Shown: positions 23,041 through 34,980, numbered from the stretch's first letter. The stretch is 64,000 nt of DNA from Mytilus californianus (GCF_021869535.1 NW_026262648.1:3123794-3187793); one strand, 5' to 3'. Program-made: numbers and translations. The notes: generated by a model from the sequence alone, not told the origin.

Positions 23041-25871
23041 AAATGTAAAGGTTTCAATGCTGTATGCCTTAATGTTAGACATATTTTATCTAAATTTGAC
23101 GAGTTAAAGAATATAATTACTATAAACAACAAATATTTAGATTTATTTGGATTAGTTGAAACATTCTTAAAACCTGATATTAACAATGAACAATGTAAAG
23201 TGCCAGGATACAAAATATTCAGAAAAGATCGCCAGAGTAAGGGTGGTGGTGGTCTATTGGTTTATGTCAAAGATTCTATTGCAGTTAAAATAGATCTGAT
23301 TTATCAATAAACACATTAGAAACTTTATGGTTAGAGGTAGAATTTCCAAAATCTAAACCTTTCTTCATTTGTACTGTTTATAGACCACCAAATTCCCTTC
23401 AGTCCTGGATAGATCTTTTTGAGGAGGAATTTAACGCAGCTCTTTCAGAAAACAAAGAGATCATTTTAATGGGGGACTTTAATATTGACTTGATAAAAAT
23501 TGAAAATAAAAAATGGATGAATTTCATAAACCATTTTAATCTTCAACAACAGATTTGCACTGCAACACGTATTTGTGACAAATCAGAAACTCTTATTGAT
23601 CATATTTACACCACTAATCCTGAAAATATTGCTCATTGTCATGTTCTTTCATATGCTTTAAGTGACCACTACCCTGTATGCTTAAATAGAAAAATCAATA
23701 TAAAGGTAAAGAAAGAAAATCATATCGAAATAAAGTATAGGTGTTTCAAAAACTTTAATGAGGATGCCTTTTGTGCAGACTTACATCAAACCCCTTTTCA
23801 TATTGTTGAAATGGAAGAAGATATTGATATTTCTGTCGACAAATGGTATGAACTTTTTAATCAAGTTATTAACAAGCACGCACCAATGAAAACTAAAAGA
23901 GTAAAAACATTTAAACAAGCCGAATGGTTCAATGAAGAAATTTAAAATTCCATTCAATACAGAAATATGTATCATTCAAAAAAAGATTGGGTAAACTTTA
24001 GAAAGTGGCGTAATAAAACAACGTCGTTAATATTAAATGCAAAAAAGGAATATTATCAAAACGCTATATCTAGTTCCAAAAATAGTAAAGAACTTTGGAA
24101 TCACATTTAAGAGTTAAATCCAAAAATGGATAATATTTTTCCACCTAAAATGCAGTATGAAAATCAAACTGTTTATAACCCAAAGATATTGTTAATACAC
24201 TAAATGTTCATTTTTCTTCCGTAGCTGAAAAACTTATTGGAAATAATACTTCAGATATGGATTTCTAAGCTACAAACTTTTACTAGTACAAAATTAAAGG
24301 AAACTGAAATTTTTAAATTAAAACTCATTTTGTGTTGGAGAGGTGTGTTCACAACTAAAACACCTTAATATTAATAAATCCGCAGGTTTAGATGGAATTG
24401 GTCCAAAACTTTTAAAGCTAAGTGCAGAGATAATATCGCCATCACTAACTTTTCTAATAAACAAAAGTATAACGTCGAATCGTTTTCCGCAAAAATTTAA
24501 ACTTGCAAGAGTAACTGCTATACATAAAGGAGGACCAACAGATATTCCCTCCAATTATCGTCCAATTTCTATTTTAAATACCATATCTAAAGTTTTTGAG
24601 AGACATGTATGTACACAGTTATATGCATTCTTAAATAATAAAAAAATGTTACATATCGCTCAGTCAGGTTTCAGGCAAGGTCATTCATGTCAAACAGCGC
24701 TGACTAAACTAATTGATGAATGGTTAAAATATTTAGACAATGGAGAAATAGTTGGTACTGTGTTTTTAGATTTCAGTAAGGCTTTTGACCTTATTAACCA
24801 TGCCATACCTTTAGAAAAGTTAAAATTTTATCATATCGGAGAACATTCGATAGATTGGATAAATCATATTTGTCTGAGAGACAACAAGAAGTTCAATACG
24901 CTAACATTAAATCTGATAAATCGTTTGTAAAATATGGAGTGCCTCAAGGTTCTATTTTAGGTCCTCTGTTATTTTTAATTTATATAAATGATTTACCACT
25001 TCATGTTAAACATTCCGACATGGATTTATATGCTGATGATTCAACATTGCATTTTCATAATAAAAACATTGAAAAAATAAACAGCATATTGCAAAATGAT
25101 TTAAATGCTATACAATCTTGGTGTAACAATAACAGTATGAAAATTAATGCACAAAAAACAAAGTGTATGAAATTGGGTTCAAAACAAAAACTTACACAAC
25201 TATCAGAATTATGTATTACCGTCAATGAAACATGTATTGAAAATGTCCATTCTTTCAAATTACTTGGAATTGATATTGATGAAAATTTAAGCTGGGAGGA
25301 TCATGTTGATCGTATATGCAAGATTATCTCATCTAAAATATCACTTTTGTTTAAAATTAAAGTATATTTGCCTATACACACAAGACAACTATTTTATAAT
25401 GCATATATTCTACCATATATAGACTATTATAGTTCAGTTTGGGGAAATTTATTACAAAAAGATTCAGATAGAATCATAAAACTTCAAAAAAGATTAGCAA
25501 GAATTATACTTGAATGCGATATTTCTGTTCCATCTAATTTTATGTTTTCATCTTTAAAATGGCTATCTTTTACAAAAAGAATAAAATACCAACAATCAAT
25601 TCTAATGTATGAAATTGTAAATGGACTAACACCTGATTACTTAACAATGCTAAATATTAATGGTGTGCAACACCACAACTTACGATCAGTCTCTAATAAT
25701 GATCTATTTGTTCCAAGACCAAACACAAATTTTTATAAAAAATCTTTTCATTATTCTGCAACAAAGGTATGGAATAATTTACCACTCAAAATAAAAAATT
25801 GTCGAAATGTGGAATTATTTAAGAAACATTGTTATAATCATTTTCTTGAAAATTCCATGCAAGTCGAATAA
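23041..25871 (+). pseudogene. LINE ORF2: endonuclease-reverse transcriptase
   Basis: Endonuclease: GFNAVCLNVRHILSKFDEL, ETFLKPD (catalytic Glu), GGGGLLVYV, then after a frameshift near 23308 TVYRPPNS, MGDFNIDL (catalytic Asp and Asn) and ALSDHYPV (catalytic Asp-His). A stop at 23943-23945 and further breaks to 24340 damage the linker. RT: KSAGLDGIGPKLLKLS, NYRPISILNTISKVFE, FLDFSKAFD (motif A), then a frameshift near 24880, GVPQGSILGPLLF (motif B) and LYADDSTLHF (motif C). The C-terminal part is open to 25871 and includes SFKLLGIDIDENLSWEDH, YEIVNGLTPDYL and TKVWNNLPLKIKNC. The RT core residues are intact and the breaks are few, so this is a fairly young dead copy. The enzyme would nick target DNA and prime cDNA from the nick. 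Confidence 0.85.
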
Positions 25872-26047
25872 TTTGTTTTCTTTCTTTTATTGTAAGAATA
25901 AGAAAATTTAATCAAAACTTTACCAATATTGCCATTTTTGCCATTTGTATGTTTGAATGATTGAATTGTGTATATACTAGTAATATATATTGTATTTAAT
26001 GTATGAATCGAATGTATGAATGTTAACTGTATACATGTATTTTGTTT

Positions 26048-26092
26048 GAGGGCCTCAATGAAAATTAGACTACTTCTAATTGAGTTACCCTC
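26048..26092 (+). other. LINE 3'-terminal hairpin
   Basis: gaggg..ctcaa pairs with ttgag..ccctc around a loop of about 20 nt, just before the tta-rich tail. The minus-strand LINE has the same stem letters at 8982-8939 with a different loop. Such 3' structures are typical RT recognition sites in CR1/L2-type elements. Confidence 0.65.
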
Positions 26093-26137
26093 TTTAAATA
26101 AAGAATTTATTATTATATTATTATTATTATTATAGGA

Positions 26138-26659
26138 GTTTGGATGGAATTTTGTTGAGAACCTCATGTACACTGTTTTCACCAGTTTCGAAATGTGCAT
26201 TCGTATTCCGTCTGCCTCGAGAAATTAAAGGTTTCAGTTCATTACTTGTGAGATTGCCCTCAAGAAAATGAAATACGGTGTATATGTCATCAGATAGTTT
26301 GTCTTCGATTGAAAGTCCGTTTTCACGATGAGTGCGTTCGATGAGTCTAGATTCTATTAGTACATGTTCTTTTGTTTCTTTGTTAACTCAAATAAGGAGC
26401 TTCTTATAGGTTTTAAATCATCTGTGTCAGTATTTTGTAATAATTCGTTCTTAAAATTATATCTATCTAATTGACCAAACTTTGTCTGGATAATTCTATA
26501 CATGTCATCATCAGTGAATTGACTATCGGTTATTGATTGTGTTAAATTAATGTTATTTGTATTATATCGATCTTCGGTTTCATCTGTAAATAAGTCATCA
26601 TTGGCTTGAATATCTTCATGATTGACCGTTAGATCCGTCGTATTTGACGAAGTACTCAT
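26138..26659 (-). pseudogene. Unrecognised ORF1/gag-like frame, broken
   Basis: ATG at 26659-26657 opens a 100-residue frame: an acidic N-terminus (NHEDIQANDDLFTDETED), then DSQFTDDDMYRIIQTKFGQL, FKNELLQNTDTDDLK and SSLFELTKKQKN. A frameshift near 26362 continues it as LIESRLIERTHRENGLSIED, DDIYTVFHFLEGNLTSNEL and KPLISRGRRNTNAHFETGE, then SVHEVLNKIPSKLL. There it is cut by the tail of the plus-strand LINE (26133). Composition (acidic, helical, no signal peptide) resembles an ORF1 or gag rather than an enzyme. It may be the 5' part of the coiled-coil pieces at 21640-20079, separated by insertions; this is inference. I do not recognise the family. Confidence 0.5.
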
Positions 26660-26747
26660 TATTTACGCCTTTATACATACAATACTACAGTATTTGTATG
26701 ACTTTGCCCCCAGCAGAGCTATAGAAAAACAGTACATTAACAGGTGT

Positions 26748-27995
26748 TATAGTCCGTCTGACTTCTATAAATCTTCAGAAAAAAATTCTTAAAATAAACA
26801 TTTTTTTTCTTGATGTATGTTAATGTATGATATATACGAACTCTGACTATGAATATCATAATTTTGGGCCAATAATAAAAAAAGTTACCCATTAGGTCTC
26901 TTTGTTACTTCTATTTTTTTCTATATGAAATACTTGATGGAGTAAGTATGAATAGTGTAACAGCCTTCCATTCAAAACAAAAACATTAGACATGTGCTTT
27001 AAACCTGTTTCATTGTACCATGTGACTTAACTCATTTAAATATCAAAGGACATTATACATGTCTTGAAAAATGACCATCATCTAAGTTTTTTTATAACTG
27101 GTTTTATATGATTTTACAAAATGAACTTGCATGTATCTACAAAGATATTATTTGTGGAGGAAAATATTATAATCAGATGTTTTATTTTGTTTTTATTCCT
27201 TACCAAATCTTAATTTTTGTTACCTTAATTTGATTATATATTTATATATATCTTATAAAAGAATATAAGCAAGCTTTTCGTGCTTAAAGCATGATGACAG
27301 TGTTAACAAAATGGAGAGCCTCTAAAAAGTTTCACCAATAAGTATTTACAGAATACATTTAATATTTAATTTTTTCTTGAAAAAACACAGCTTATGACTT
27401 TCAAAATATGAATATAAAATTAGATAAATTATAACCATAAAGACCTTTACTGATGAAAAGGTGAACTTTTTAATAAAATTTCTAAACTGAATTTTGCATA
27501 AAACTACTTTGTAGTTTTTAAAAATGTTATACTAGTAATGTCCAGTGAAAAAATATTACTAAGGTTACTCATAGAAATTGAACAATGAAAAATACAAATT
27601 CATGTATACAATAAGTTCAGTAATCACATGACATAAAACTTAAATGACAACATGAATGAAGTCCAAGTTTGTTTGCTGGTCAGCGTTATTTAAATGAGAA
27701 AAGTCACATGGTATAATGAAACAGGTTTAAAGCACATGTCTTATGTTTTTGTTTTGAATGGAAAGCTGTTACACTATTCATACTTACTCCATCAAGTATT
27801 TTATATAAAAAAAATAGAAGTAACATAGAGACCTAATGGGAAACTTTTTGAATTATTGGCCTAAAATTATGATATTCATAGTCAGAGTTCGTATATATCA
27901 TACATTAACATACATCAAGAAAAAAAATGTTTATTTGTAAAAATGAATTTTTAAGAATAATTTTCTGAAGATTTATAGAAGTCAAACGGACTATA
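26748..27995. mobile_element. Foldback element with 300-bp arms
   Basis: The left arm (26748-27040: tatagtccgtctgacttc, ctatgaatatcataatt, cctttccattcaaaac-type words) is the reverse complement of the right arm (27689-27995: gaagtcaaacggactata at its end). The arms differ by scattered substitutions and one insertion near 27935. The spacer of about 650 bp is AT-rich without a frame. Its right end lies about 30 bp before a family C element. Confidence 0.75.
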
Positions 27996-28877
27996 CACGT
28001 ACACTTTTTAGATGATACACGGACAATTTTTTGTCTCGCCTTGACGGAGTCAAAAAGCGAGACATAGGTATGCTGTCCCGGCATCGGCGGCGACGGCGAC
28101 GGCGACGGCGTCAACAATGTATTAGTTTGTGATTAGGTCTAGTTCATGGTGAACCATTAGTGGTAGGTCAATGATATTTGGTATGCAGTTGTATTAGCAT
28201 TTGCACATCTCATTTCCATGGAGATTATTTGGCCCCGCCCCCTCAGTCAAGGTCTATTGACTTTGAAACTTTTCATAGTTTACATGTATTAGTTTGTGAT
28301 TAGGTCAATTTATGGGGAACCACTAGTGGTAGGTCAATGATATTTTGTATGCAGTTGTATAAGCATTGGCATATCTCATTTCCATGGAGATTATTTGGCT
28401 CCGCCCCCTTTGAATTTTTAAGAATAATTTTCTGAAGATTTATAGAAGTCAAACGGACTATACACGTACACTTTTTAGATGATACACGGACAATTTTTTG
28501 TCTCGCCTTGACGGAGTCAAAAAGCGAGACATAGGTATGCTGTCCCGGCATCGGCGGCGACGGCGACGGCGACGGCGTCAACAATGTATTAGTTTGTGAT
28601 TAGGTCTAGTTCATGGTGAACCATTAGTGGTAGGTCAATGATATTTGGTATGCAGTTGTATTAGCATTTGCACATCTCATTTCCATGGAGATTATTTGGC
28701 CCCGCCCCCTCAGTCAAGGTCTATTGACTTTGAAACTTTTCATAGTTTACATGTATTAGTTTGTGATTAGGTCAATTTATGGGGAACCACTAGTGGTAGG
28801 TCAATGATATTTTGTATGCAGTTGTATAAGCATTGGCATATCTCATTTCCATGGAGATTATTTGGCTCCGCCCCCTT
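27944..28877. repeat. 467-bp tandem duplication
   Basis: The segment starting gaatttttaagaataatttt at 27945 starts again at 28412 and is identical by eye through the foldback end, the family C hairpin, the ggcgac array and the first monomers. The duplicated block spans the junction of two different elements, so it arose after both were in place or is an assembly artefact. Confidence 0.85.
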
Positions 28878-29493
28878 AGTCATGGTCTATAGACCTTGAA
28901 AATTTTGCTAAGTTAACATGTATTAGTTTGTGATTAGGTCAGTTCAAGGGGCTAATGTTAATTGGTGTTCAGTTGTATAAGCATTAGCACATCTCATTTC
29001 CATGGCAAATATTTGGCACCACCCCCTCAGTCATGGTCTATTTACTTTGAAATGTTTGCTTAGTTTACATGAATTAGTTTGTGATTAGATCAGTTTTAGA
29101 TGAACTGCTAATGTTAAGTCAATGATATTTGGTATGCAAATTTATTGGCATTTGCATGTATCGTTTCCATGGAGATTATATAGCCCCACCCCTGATCATG
29201 GTTCATTGACTTTGAAACTTTTACATAGTTTTCAAGTTAATGTTTGTGTTTAGGTTTGTTTAAAGGGAACGACTTATAATAAGTCAATGGTATTTGGTAT
29301 GCAGTTGTATTAGCATTTGCACATCTCATTTCATGGAGATTGTTTAGCCATGTACCTTCAGTCATGGTTCATCGACTTTGAATATTTGCTTAACTTACAT
29401 GTTAAAGTATTGCTATTTTAATTTCAACATTTGCATTATCAAAATTACAAAAAGGCGAGACATATCTCTGTGATAACAGTTTATAGTTGTTAC
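28027..29493 (+). mobile_element. Hairpin-microsatellite-monomer element, family C
   Basis: Starts ttttttgtctcgccttgacg with a 5' hairpin (gtctcgc with gcgagac, gac with gtc). It continues with ggcggcgacggcgacggcg, then monomers of about 165 bp marked by tattagtttgtgattaggtc (28118, 28285 and, in the second copy, 28752, 28919 and 29070). Near the 3' end ggcgagaca reverses the 5' stem, followed by a short hairpin (tatc..gata). The first head and one and a half monomers are duplicated (see 27944-28877), so two heads share one 3' end. Confidence 0.8.
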
Positions 29494-29686
29494 ACGGTTA
29501 TTTTTTATGAATAGAATCACTCGTGCATGATCAGTGAGTTCATGGGCACTTTAAATTTCAATTAGATTTGAACTTTTTATTTCACCGACATATTTCCTGT
29601 CTTTTTATTAAAATATTTACGTTGGCATCAATAACTATATTTTTTCAAACAATGCCAGTATATTACTATTTATATAAGTACACTAA

Positions 29687-29942
29687 GGGATTGACCATTT
29701 AACTTCAAAAAGGGGGGTTATTGTTTTTTCCTAAAAAATATTCTGATCCCCAATTTTATGAGAAAAAATATATTGTGGTCAAGCAGATGACAAAATAATG
29801 TTCTGATTCCTGATTTTCCGAATATCGTATATAATAGTGATAATTTCGAAAAAAAAATATTAGGATGATAGCGTTGAAAAACTAAATAATTTTCTTACTC
29901 AGAAAAAAACATACACCCCTTTTGAAGCTAAATGGTCGGTCC
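29687..29942. mobile_element. MITE, gggaccgaccattta ends
   Basis: gggattgaccatttaacttc then aaaaaggggggt (29687) pairs with acccctttt then gaagctaaatggtcggtcc (ends 29942). The interior has ttctgatccccaatttt and ttctgattcctgattttcc as an internal direct repeat. No coding content. Confidence 0.7.
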
Positions 29943-30400
29943 GTAAATGTATTTTTTTCAATATATGGACATGAATAGTATTCTGGACAATGCTGAAAGT
30001 AAAGAAATGCTGGTACCGACGTTTATATTCCAATAAAAAAAGAAAGGGAATATATATTTAAAAAATCAAATCTAATCAAAAGATAAAATCCCTATCAACT
30101 CACCAATGCACGATTGATCCTATGAATAATAAAAAGTGTCCATGTAATACATGTTCAAATATGCAGCAAATCTTGAAAAAACATCATGCAACTGATGTCA
30201 CCAATTTTGGACGGTAAGCTATGATTGGATCATATTTTGACACGTGTTTAATCCTGATCAACACTATTTGAGACATATACACACCTATAAGCATGAATTT
30301 TTTTTTTTAAATCCAAAATATATGCATATATATATATCTAATAACAAGACAAAATCCATTTTTTCATAACATTTCATTCACTAATGAAATAGTAAATTAA
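29943..30400. other. No recognised feature
   Basis: AT-rich spacer before the second family A copy, with a short (ta)n run near 30330. Confidence 0.4.
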
Positions 30401-31640
30401 TTTTTGTCGAGCCTGCGACTTTTGTCGCAGAAAGCTCGACATAGGGATAGCGATCCGGCGGCGGCGGCGGCGGCGGCGTTAGCTAACTTTTTAAAAGCTT
30501 TATATTTTAGAAGATGGAAGACCTGGATGCTTCATACTTTGTATATGGATGCCTCATGTTACGAAATTTCCGTCAGTCACATGTCCAATGTCCTTGACCT
30601 CATTTTCATGGTTCAGTGACTACTTGAAAAAAAAGTTCAGATTTTTTGTAATGTTAAATTCTCTCTTATTATAAGTAATAGGATAACTATATTTGGTATG
30701 TGCGTACCTTGCAAGGTCCTCATGCCCGTCAGACAGTTTTCACTTGACCTCGACCTCATTTCATGGATCAGTGAACAAGGTTAAGTTTTGGTGGTCAAGT
30801 CCATATCTCAGATACTATAAGCAATAGGTCTAGTATATTCGGTGTATGGAAGGACTGTAAGGTGTACATGTCCAACTGGCAGGTGTCATCTGACCTTGAC
30901 CTCATTTTCATGGTTCAGTGGTTATAGTTAAGTTTTTGTGTTTTGGTCTGTTTTTCTTATACTGTATGCAATAGGTCTACTATATTTGGTGTATGGAATG
31001 ATTGTAAGGTGTACATGTCTAGCTGGCAGGTGTCATCTGACCTTGACCTCATTTTCATGGTTTAGTGGTCAAAGTTAAATTTTTGAGTTTTGGTCTTTCT
31101 TTCTAATACTGCATGCAATAGGTCAGCTATATTTGGTGTATGGAATGATTGTAAGGTGTACATGTCTAGCTGGCAGGTGTCATCTTACCTTGACCTCATT
31201 TTCATGGTTCAGTGGTCAAAGTTAAGTTTTTGAGTTTTGGTCTTTTTTTCTAATACTATATGCAATAGTTCAACTATATTTGGTGTATGGAAATATTTTA
31301 TGATCTATATGTCAGTTACGCAGGTTTTATTTGACCTTGACCTCATTTTCAAGGTTCATTGCTCAGTGTTAAGTTTTTGTGTTTTCGTCTGTTTTTCTTA
31401 AACTATAAGCAATAGGTCAACTATATTTGTTGTATGGAAGAATTGTTAGCTGTACATGCCTGCCTAGCATGGTTCATCTGACCTTGACCTCATTTTCATG
31501 GTTCATTGGTCAATGTTTAGTTTACTTGGTTAATGTTAAGTTTATGTGACAGTTGTAATAAAGCTTTATATTTAGGACTATCAACATAATATCAATGATT
31601 AGTAAAGAAGGCGAGACATTTCAGCGTGTGCACTCTTGTT
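30401..31640 (+). mobile_element. Family A element, copy 2
   Basis: Same hairpin, ggc array (shorter, uninterrupted), six monomers and 3' end as 20251-21514, with about seven substitutions seen by eye. Flanks differ (agtaaattaa on the left, ttatacattt on the right versus catacagttctg and aatgaataaac), which shows independent insertion and no target-site duplication. The Ala-rich frame at its head is an artefact. Confidence 0.85.
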
Positions 31641-32117
31641 TTATACATTTATATTGTTATTGAATTTATATATATTGAATTCATATACGTACGATTTTTA
31701 TTATTTTTTAAGGGGGAATGGGGGAATGGAATGGCACATCCTGCATTTTTTCAACAAAAAAGGATCAAGCCTGTTTATTTTAAATTTTCCGTTTTTCCCC
31801 AAAGATAAAGTCAAATGTTAGCTTGCTTGCCTCTAACATCTTTTTCATACATTACTTACTTGCGAAGTTGCATTTTAAAAAGTCTCAAATGTGTACGACA
31901 TTCATCTTTTACTTGACATGGTTCTTTTTTATAAAATTATTAAATTCTTGAATTTCTTGAGAAAAAAACTCTCGGCTGAAGGAAAGTGTAAAAAAATGGT
32001 TTAAACTGTAACTTACATTAACTGGTATATGGCAATTTAAGTTTCTAATCTGTTTAATTTTGCTACCTCTTCTAAATGCAAAATGTACTACTTCTTTCCT
32101 GAAACGTCGTACAAGTC
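31641..32117. other. No recognised feature
   Basis: AT-rich. Short frames at 31636-31821 have no motif. Confidence 0.4.
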
Positions 32118-32300
32118 AGATACAAAACAATGGTAACAAAACACAGGCCGGAAACAAACTGCCGTATAGTTTTTCTGCACTTGTAGTCAGGTCAAGATCC
32201 TCGGCTATCGCCTCGGACCTTCACCTGACTACTCGTACAGAAAAACTATCCGGCAACGGTTGTTATCGGCCTGTTTCTTTGTTACCTTTGTATTGTATCT
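32118..32300. mobile_element. Near-perfect palindromic MITE, 183 bp
   Basis: agatacaaaacaatggtaac at 32118 pairs with gttacctttgtattgtatct ending at 32300. Pairing continues through caggcc/ggcctg, the inner arms tagtttttctg/cagaaaaacta, gtagtcaggt/acctgactac and cctcgg/ccgagg to a loop of about 6 nt. The short frame crossing it is an artefact. Confidence 0.85.
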
Positions 32301-32611
32301 AATACATAATGTGAGTAGGTTTCAACCTTCACTGTCATTGTTAAGTATTGAAAAATATATGCAGTCATCAAAAGTCTTTTATATGCTTCAGAATGTAATA
32401 AAATTTGACAAAAAGAAGATTTTCAGATGAGAAGCGTGAGTGTTTTGTACATTATTGAAGAAATCACTTATCTCCGTTGCCATTGACGAAATGTACATCG
32501 TCTTAACCTTTGAAATTCATCAATGACCTAACGAATAGCCAATGAAATTTTAATACCGCAATACTGTCTCATGACGCTGAATAAGCCAATCAAATTAAAC
32601 TCATTTATTTG

Positions 32612-32637
32612 GTATCACACTCCTAGCAGTGTGATAC
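32612..32637. repeat. Short perfect palindrome
   Basis: gtatcacactc and its reverse complement with a six-base centre (ctagca region). Could be a MITE core or a binding site; nothing decides. Confidence 0.4.
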
Positions 32638-32956
32638 GAAAAATTTCTCTTCGTGCGAGATATAGATAAAATGCCATAAACATAAGAGAAAACTTCTTTT
32701 CTCAACTAATTACATAACTTCTTACGGGACAACATCAAAAGATCGATATAAGATAACAAACTTAATTCACATAGTTTGGGGTGGGGGTCAAACATGCTGC
32801 AAGTTTTGTTATCCTACATTGATTTTTCGGGTTATAGAAACACATGTGAAGTTTAGATCCTAAATGTGTTTGGACTTTTCATACAAATAAAAGGTTATAA
32901 ATCATACAGGATATTCATTTTCTTTTTTTGGGGGCGAAAAGCTCGTCGATAATAAC

Positions 32957-33012
32957 AGGCTTATAATTTGGTACGCCAGATGCGCATGTCGTCTACATAA
33001 GACTCACCACAA
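32957..33012 (+). repeat. Mussel dispersed repeat fragment
   Basis: aggcttataatttggtacgc, cagatgcgcatgtcgtctac and ataagactcac match, from memory, a very common mussel repeat. There is no second copy in this window. Confidence 0.45.
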
Positions 33013-34393
33013 TGGCTAAACTGATGAACGAGAACAATAGAAAATTACCTCTTCTTATGATGGAGCCGAGAAAAATAAATAGTACATGTAAAACAATGCC
33101 GGGGACGATACTGATCAAAAGTTATTTCTAAAAAACAATCGTACATTTTAAAGAAATCATTTGTTAAACTATTATAAGAAATATATATGCAATGACACGA
33201 AGTTTTATGTTCATTTTTTACAGAGATAATGTCATTAGAAACTTGTGAAACTGAAATTTAAAAAAATGTTAATCTTTCCTACATATTGATAAAAAAGAAT
33301 TGGAAAAAATTATGTACATACAAAATCTAAAGATCTTTCAGATCATTTTTTAGCATGTAACAATTTCCCAAAATATACTAATTGTTCACATTTTAAGTTT
33401 TCAAGTACACCGGTCAGTTTTTTTCACGTGAACATTCAATATAGGAATATTGTCTTTTCGTGAATATAAAAATTTAAAAGTCATGTTTGTGCGGGTTAAA
33501 AAAATAAAGATACCTATTTTTATTAAGTAGGTTATCAGTTAAAAGATTTTTATTATTCTTTTATACAATTTAAGGAAAAGGTCGTCTCGATTTCTGTCCA
33601 TATATTTGCGGTCTTCTCGATCTATTCACATTCAATGTTTTCATCGTGATAAGGTCCGTTTTAATTTGCTTAGTAACTTAATTTCAAATGTGATAATCTT
33701 TGCTGCATATCAATCGATTCCATTGGACTCCCCCCTGAACTTCTCTGATCTAGTTGTATACATGTAGGTATAATTGGTGTTTTCCAGAGAAGAATACAGC
33801 CAGTAGAAGAATATATTGGAGTTAAGAGTACTCCATGAATTTATTCGCATAGCAACATTTTTAGCCAATTTTTCACAGGGTTCATATAGCCTGCTGTACT
33901 CGTCGTTTGCTACTTTAGGAGGGAAATGATAACATTATATGAACATTTTGTTTTTATATCAATCTAATTTTATTGTTACTATTTACCAGAACGTTTTCTT
34001 GTGAATTTATAATTAATAGCGTCTTTGCTAAACTGAGAAAAACATTGAAAAGATCAAGATTTCTGTGTTTACAGGGGAGGTAATATTTTGTCACTTGATT
34101 TCCCACTGCATCAGTAACACTCTAAGCAAAAGATTTTGTGATAACTTTATAATATTTGAATTATTGCCACCAGAAATATATCATAAGATTTGACAATACT
34201 GATTTTAATACATTTCACACCAAAATTGTCTCCCTTCAATTTGAACTTCCTGTTGACATGTAGACACCATATTTCCAAATTTTACGACATATAATAAATT
34301 TGAGTCACTGATATATTTTATTTTTAGTTATCTCGTCTCAAGCTGATACCATACTGAGTTAATTTATTCCCTTTTCTTTCTTTGTTTTACTTA
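33013..34393. other. No recognised gene
   Basis: AT-rich sequence without open frames, recurring words or recognisable exons. Confidence 0.4.
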
Positions 34394-34688
34394 TTTTTTA
34401 TGTCCCAACTAGGGGCATTATGTTTTTCGGTCTGTCCGTCCGTCCGTCCGTCCGTCCGTTCGTCCGTCCGTCTGTACCGCTTCAGGTTAAAGTTTTTGGT
34501 CAAGGTAGTTTTTGATGAAGTTGAAGTCCAATCAACTTGAAACTTAGTACACATGTTCCCTATGATATGATCTTTCTAACTTTAATGCCAAATTAGAGTT
34601 TTGACCCCCAATTTCACGGTCCACTGAACATAGAAAATGATAGTGCGAGTGGGGCATCCGTGTACTATGGACACATTCTTGTTTTTTT
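34394..34688 (+). mobile_element. Hairpin-microsatellite element, family G
   Basis: tttttatgtcccaactaggg then gcat gives a 5' hairpin (atgtccc with ggggcat), followed by (gtcc)n at about 34434-34475 and a single body unit (cttgaaacttagtacacatg). Near the 3' end ggggcat is again present, followed by a hairpin (gtgt..acac) and acattcttgttttttt. It is the shortest member of the shared architecture (one body unit). Confidence 0.7.
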
Positions 34689-34980
34689 TAATATTTTACT
34701 AATTTTTACTTTTTAAACATATGGTCCCTTTGTCTCATTAAAAGAAACTTAAAGATTATTTAAATCCTACAATTTTAACCTAGGTAGAACAATAAATGAT
34801 GTAAATAGCACATATATATAAATACTTGTTTTTCAAATCCACAGTTCTCATCCGCATACAAACTATTAAATTTTAGCGTCCCATCACAGTATGTTAATAT
34901 CCTTGTAAATATTTGTTAAGTGTTAAACCTATACCCCAAGTCGGAGTGTTCCGATATATAACGGAGGATTATACCTGTTC

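Larger units (their letters stand above)
22200..26133 (+). mobile_element. CR1/L2-type LINE, nearly full-length, inactive
   Basis: A non-LTR retrotransposon on the plus strand with an ORF1 (SGNH esterase plus CCHC knuckle), an ORF2 (AP-type endonuclease plus reverse transcriptase), a 3' UTR with a terminal hairpin (26048-26092) and a tta-rich tail ending about 26133. The 5' end is missing: ORF1 begins just before its GGND motif. It interrupts a minus-strand ORF whose 3' remnant stops at about 26138. Frameshifts and stops in ORF2 mean it is not autonomous now. Confidence 0.85.

Noticed and set aside
32060-32302. 80-residue plus-strand frame
   Set aside because: Crosses a near-perfect palindromic MITE.
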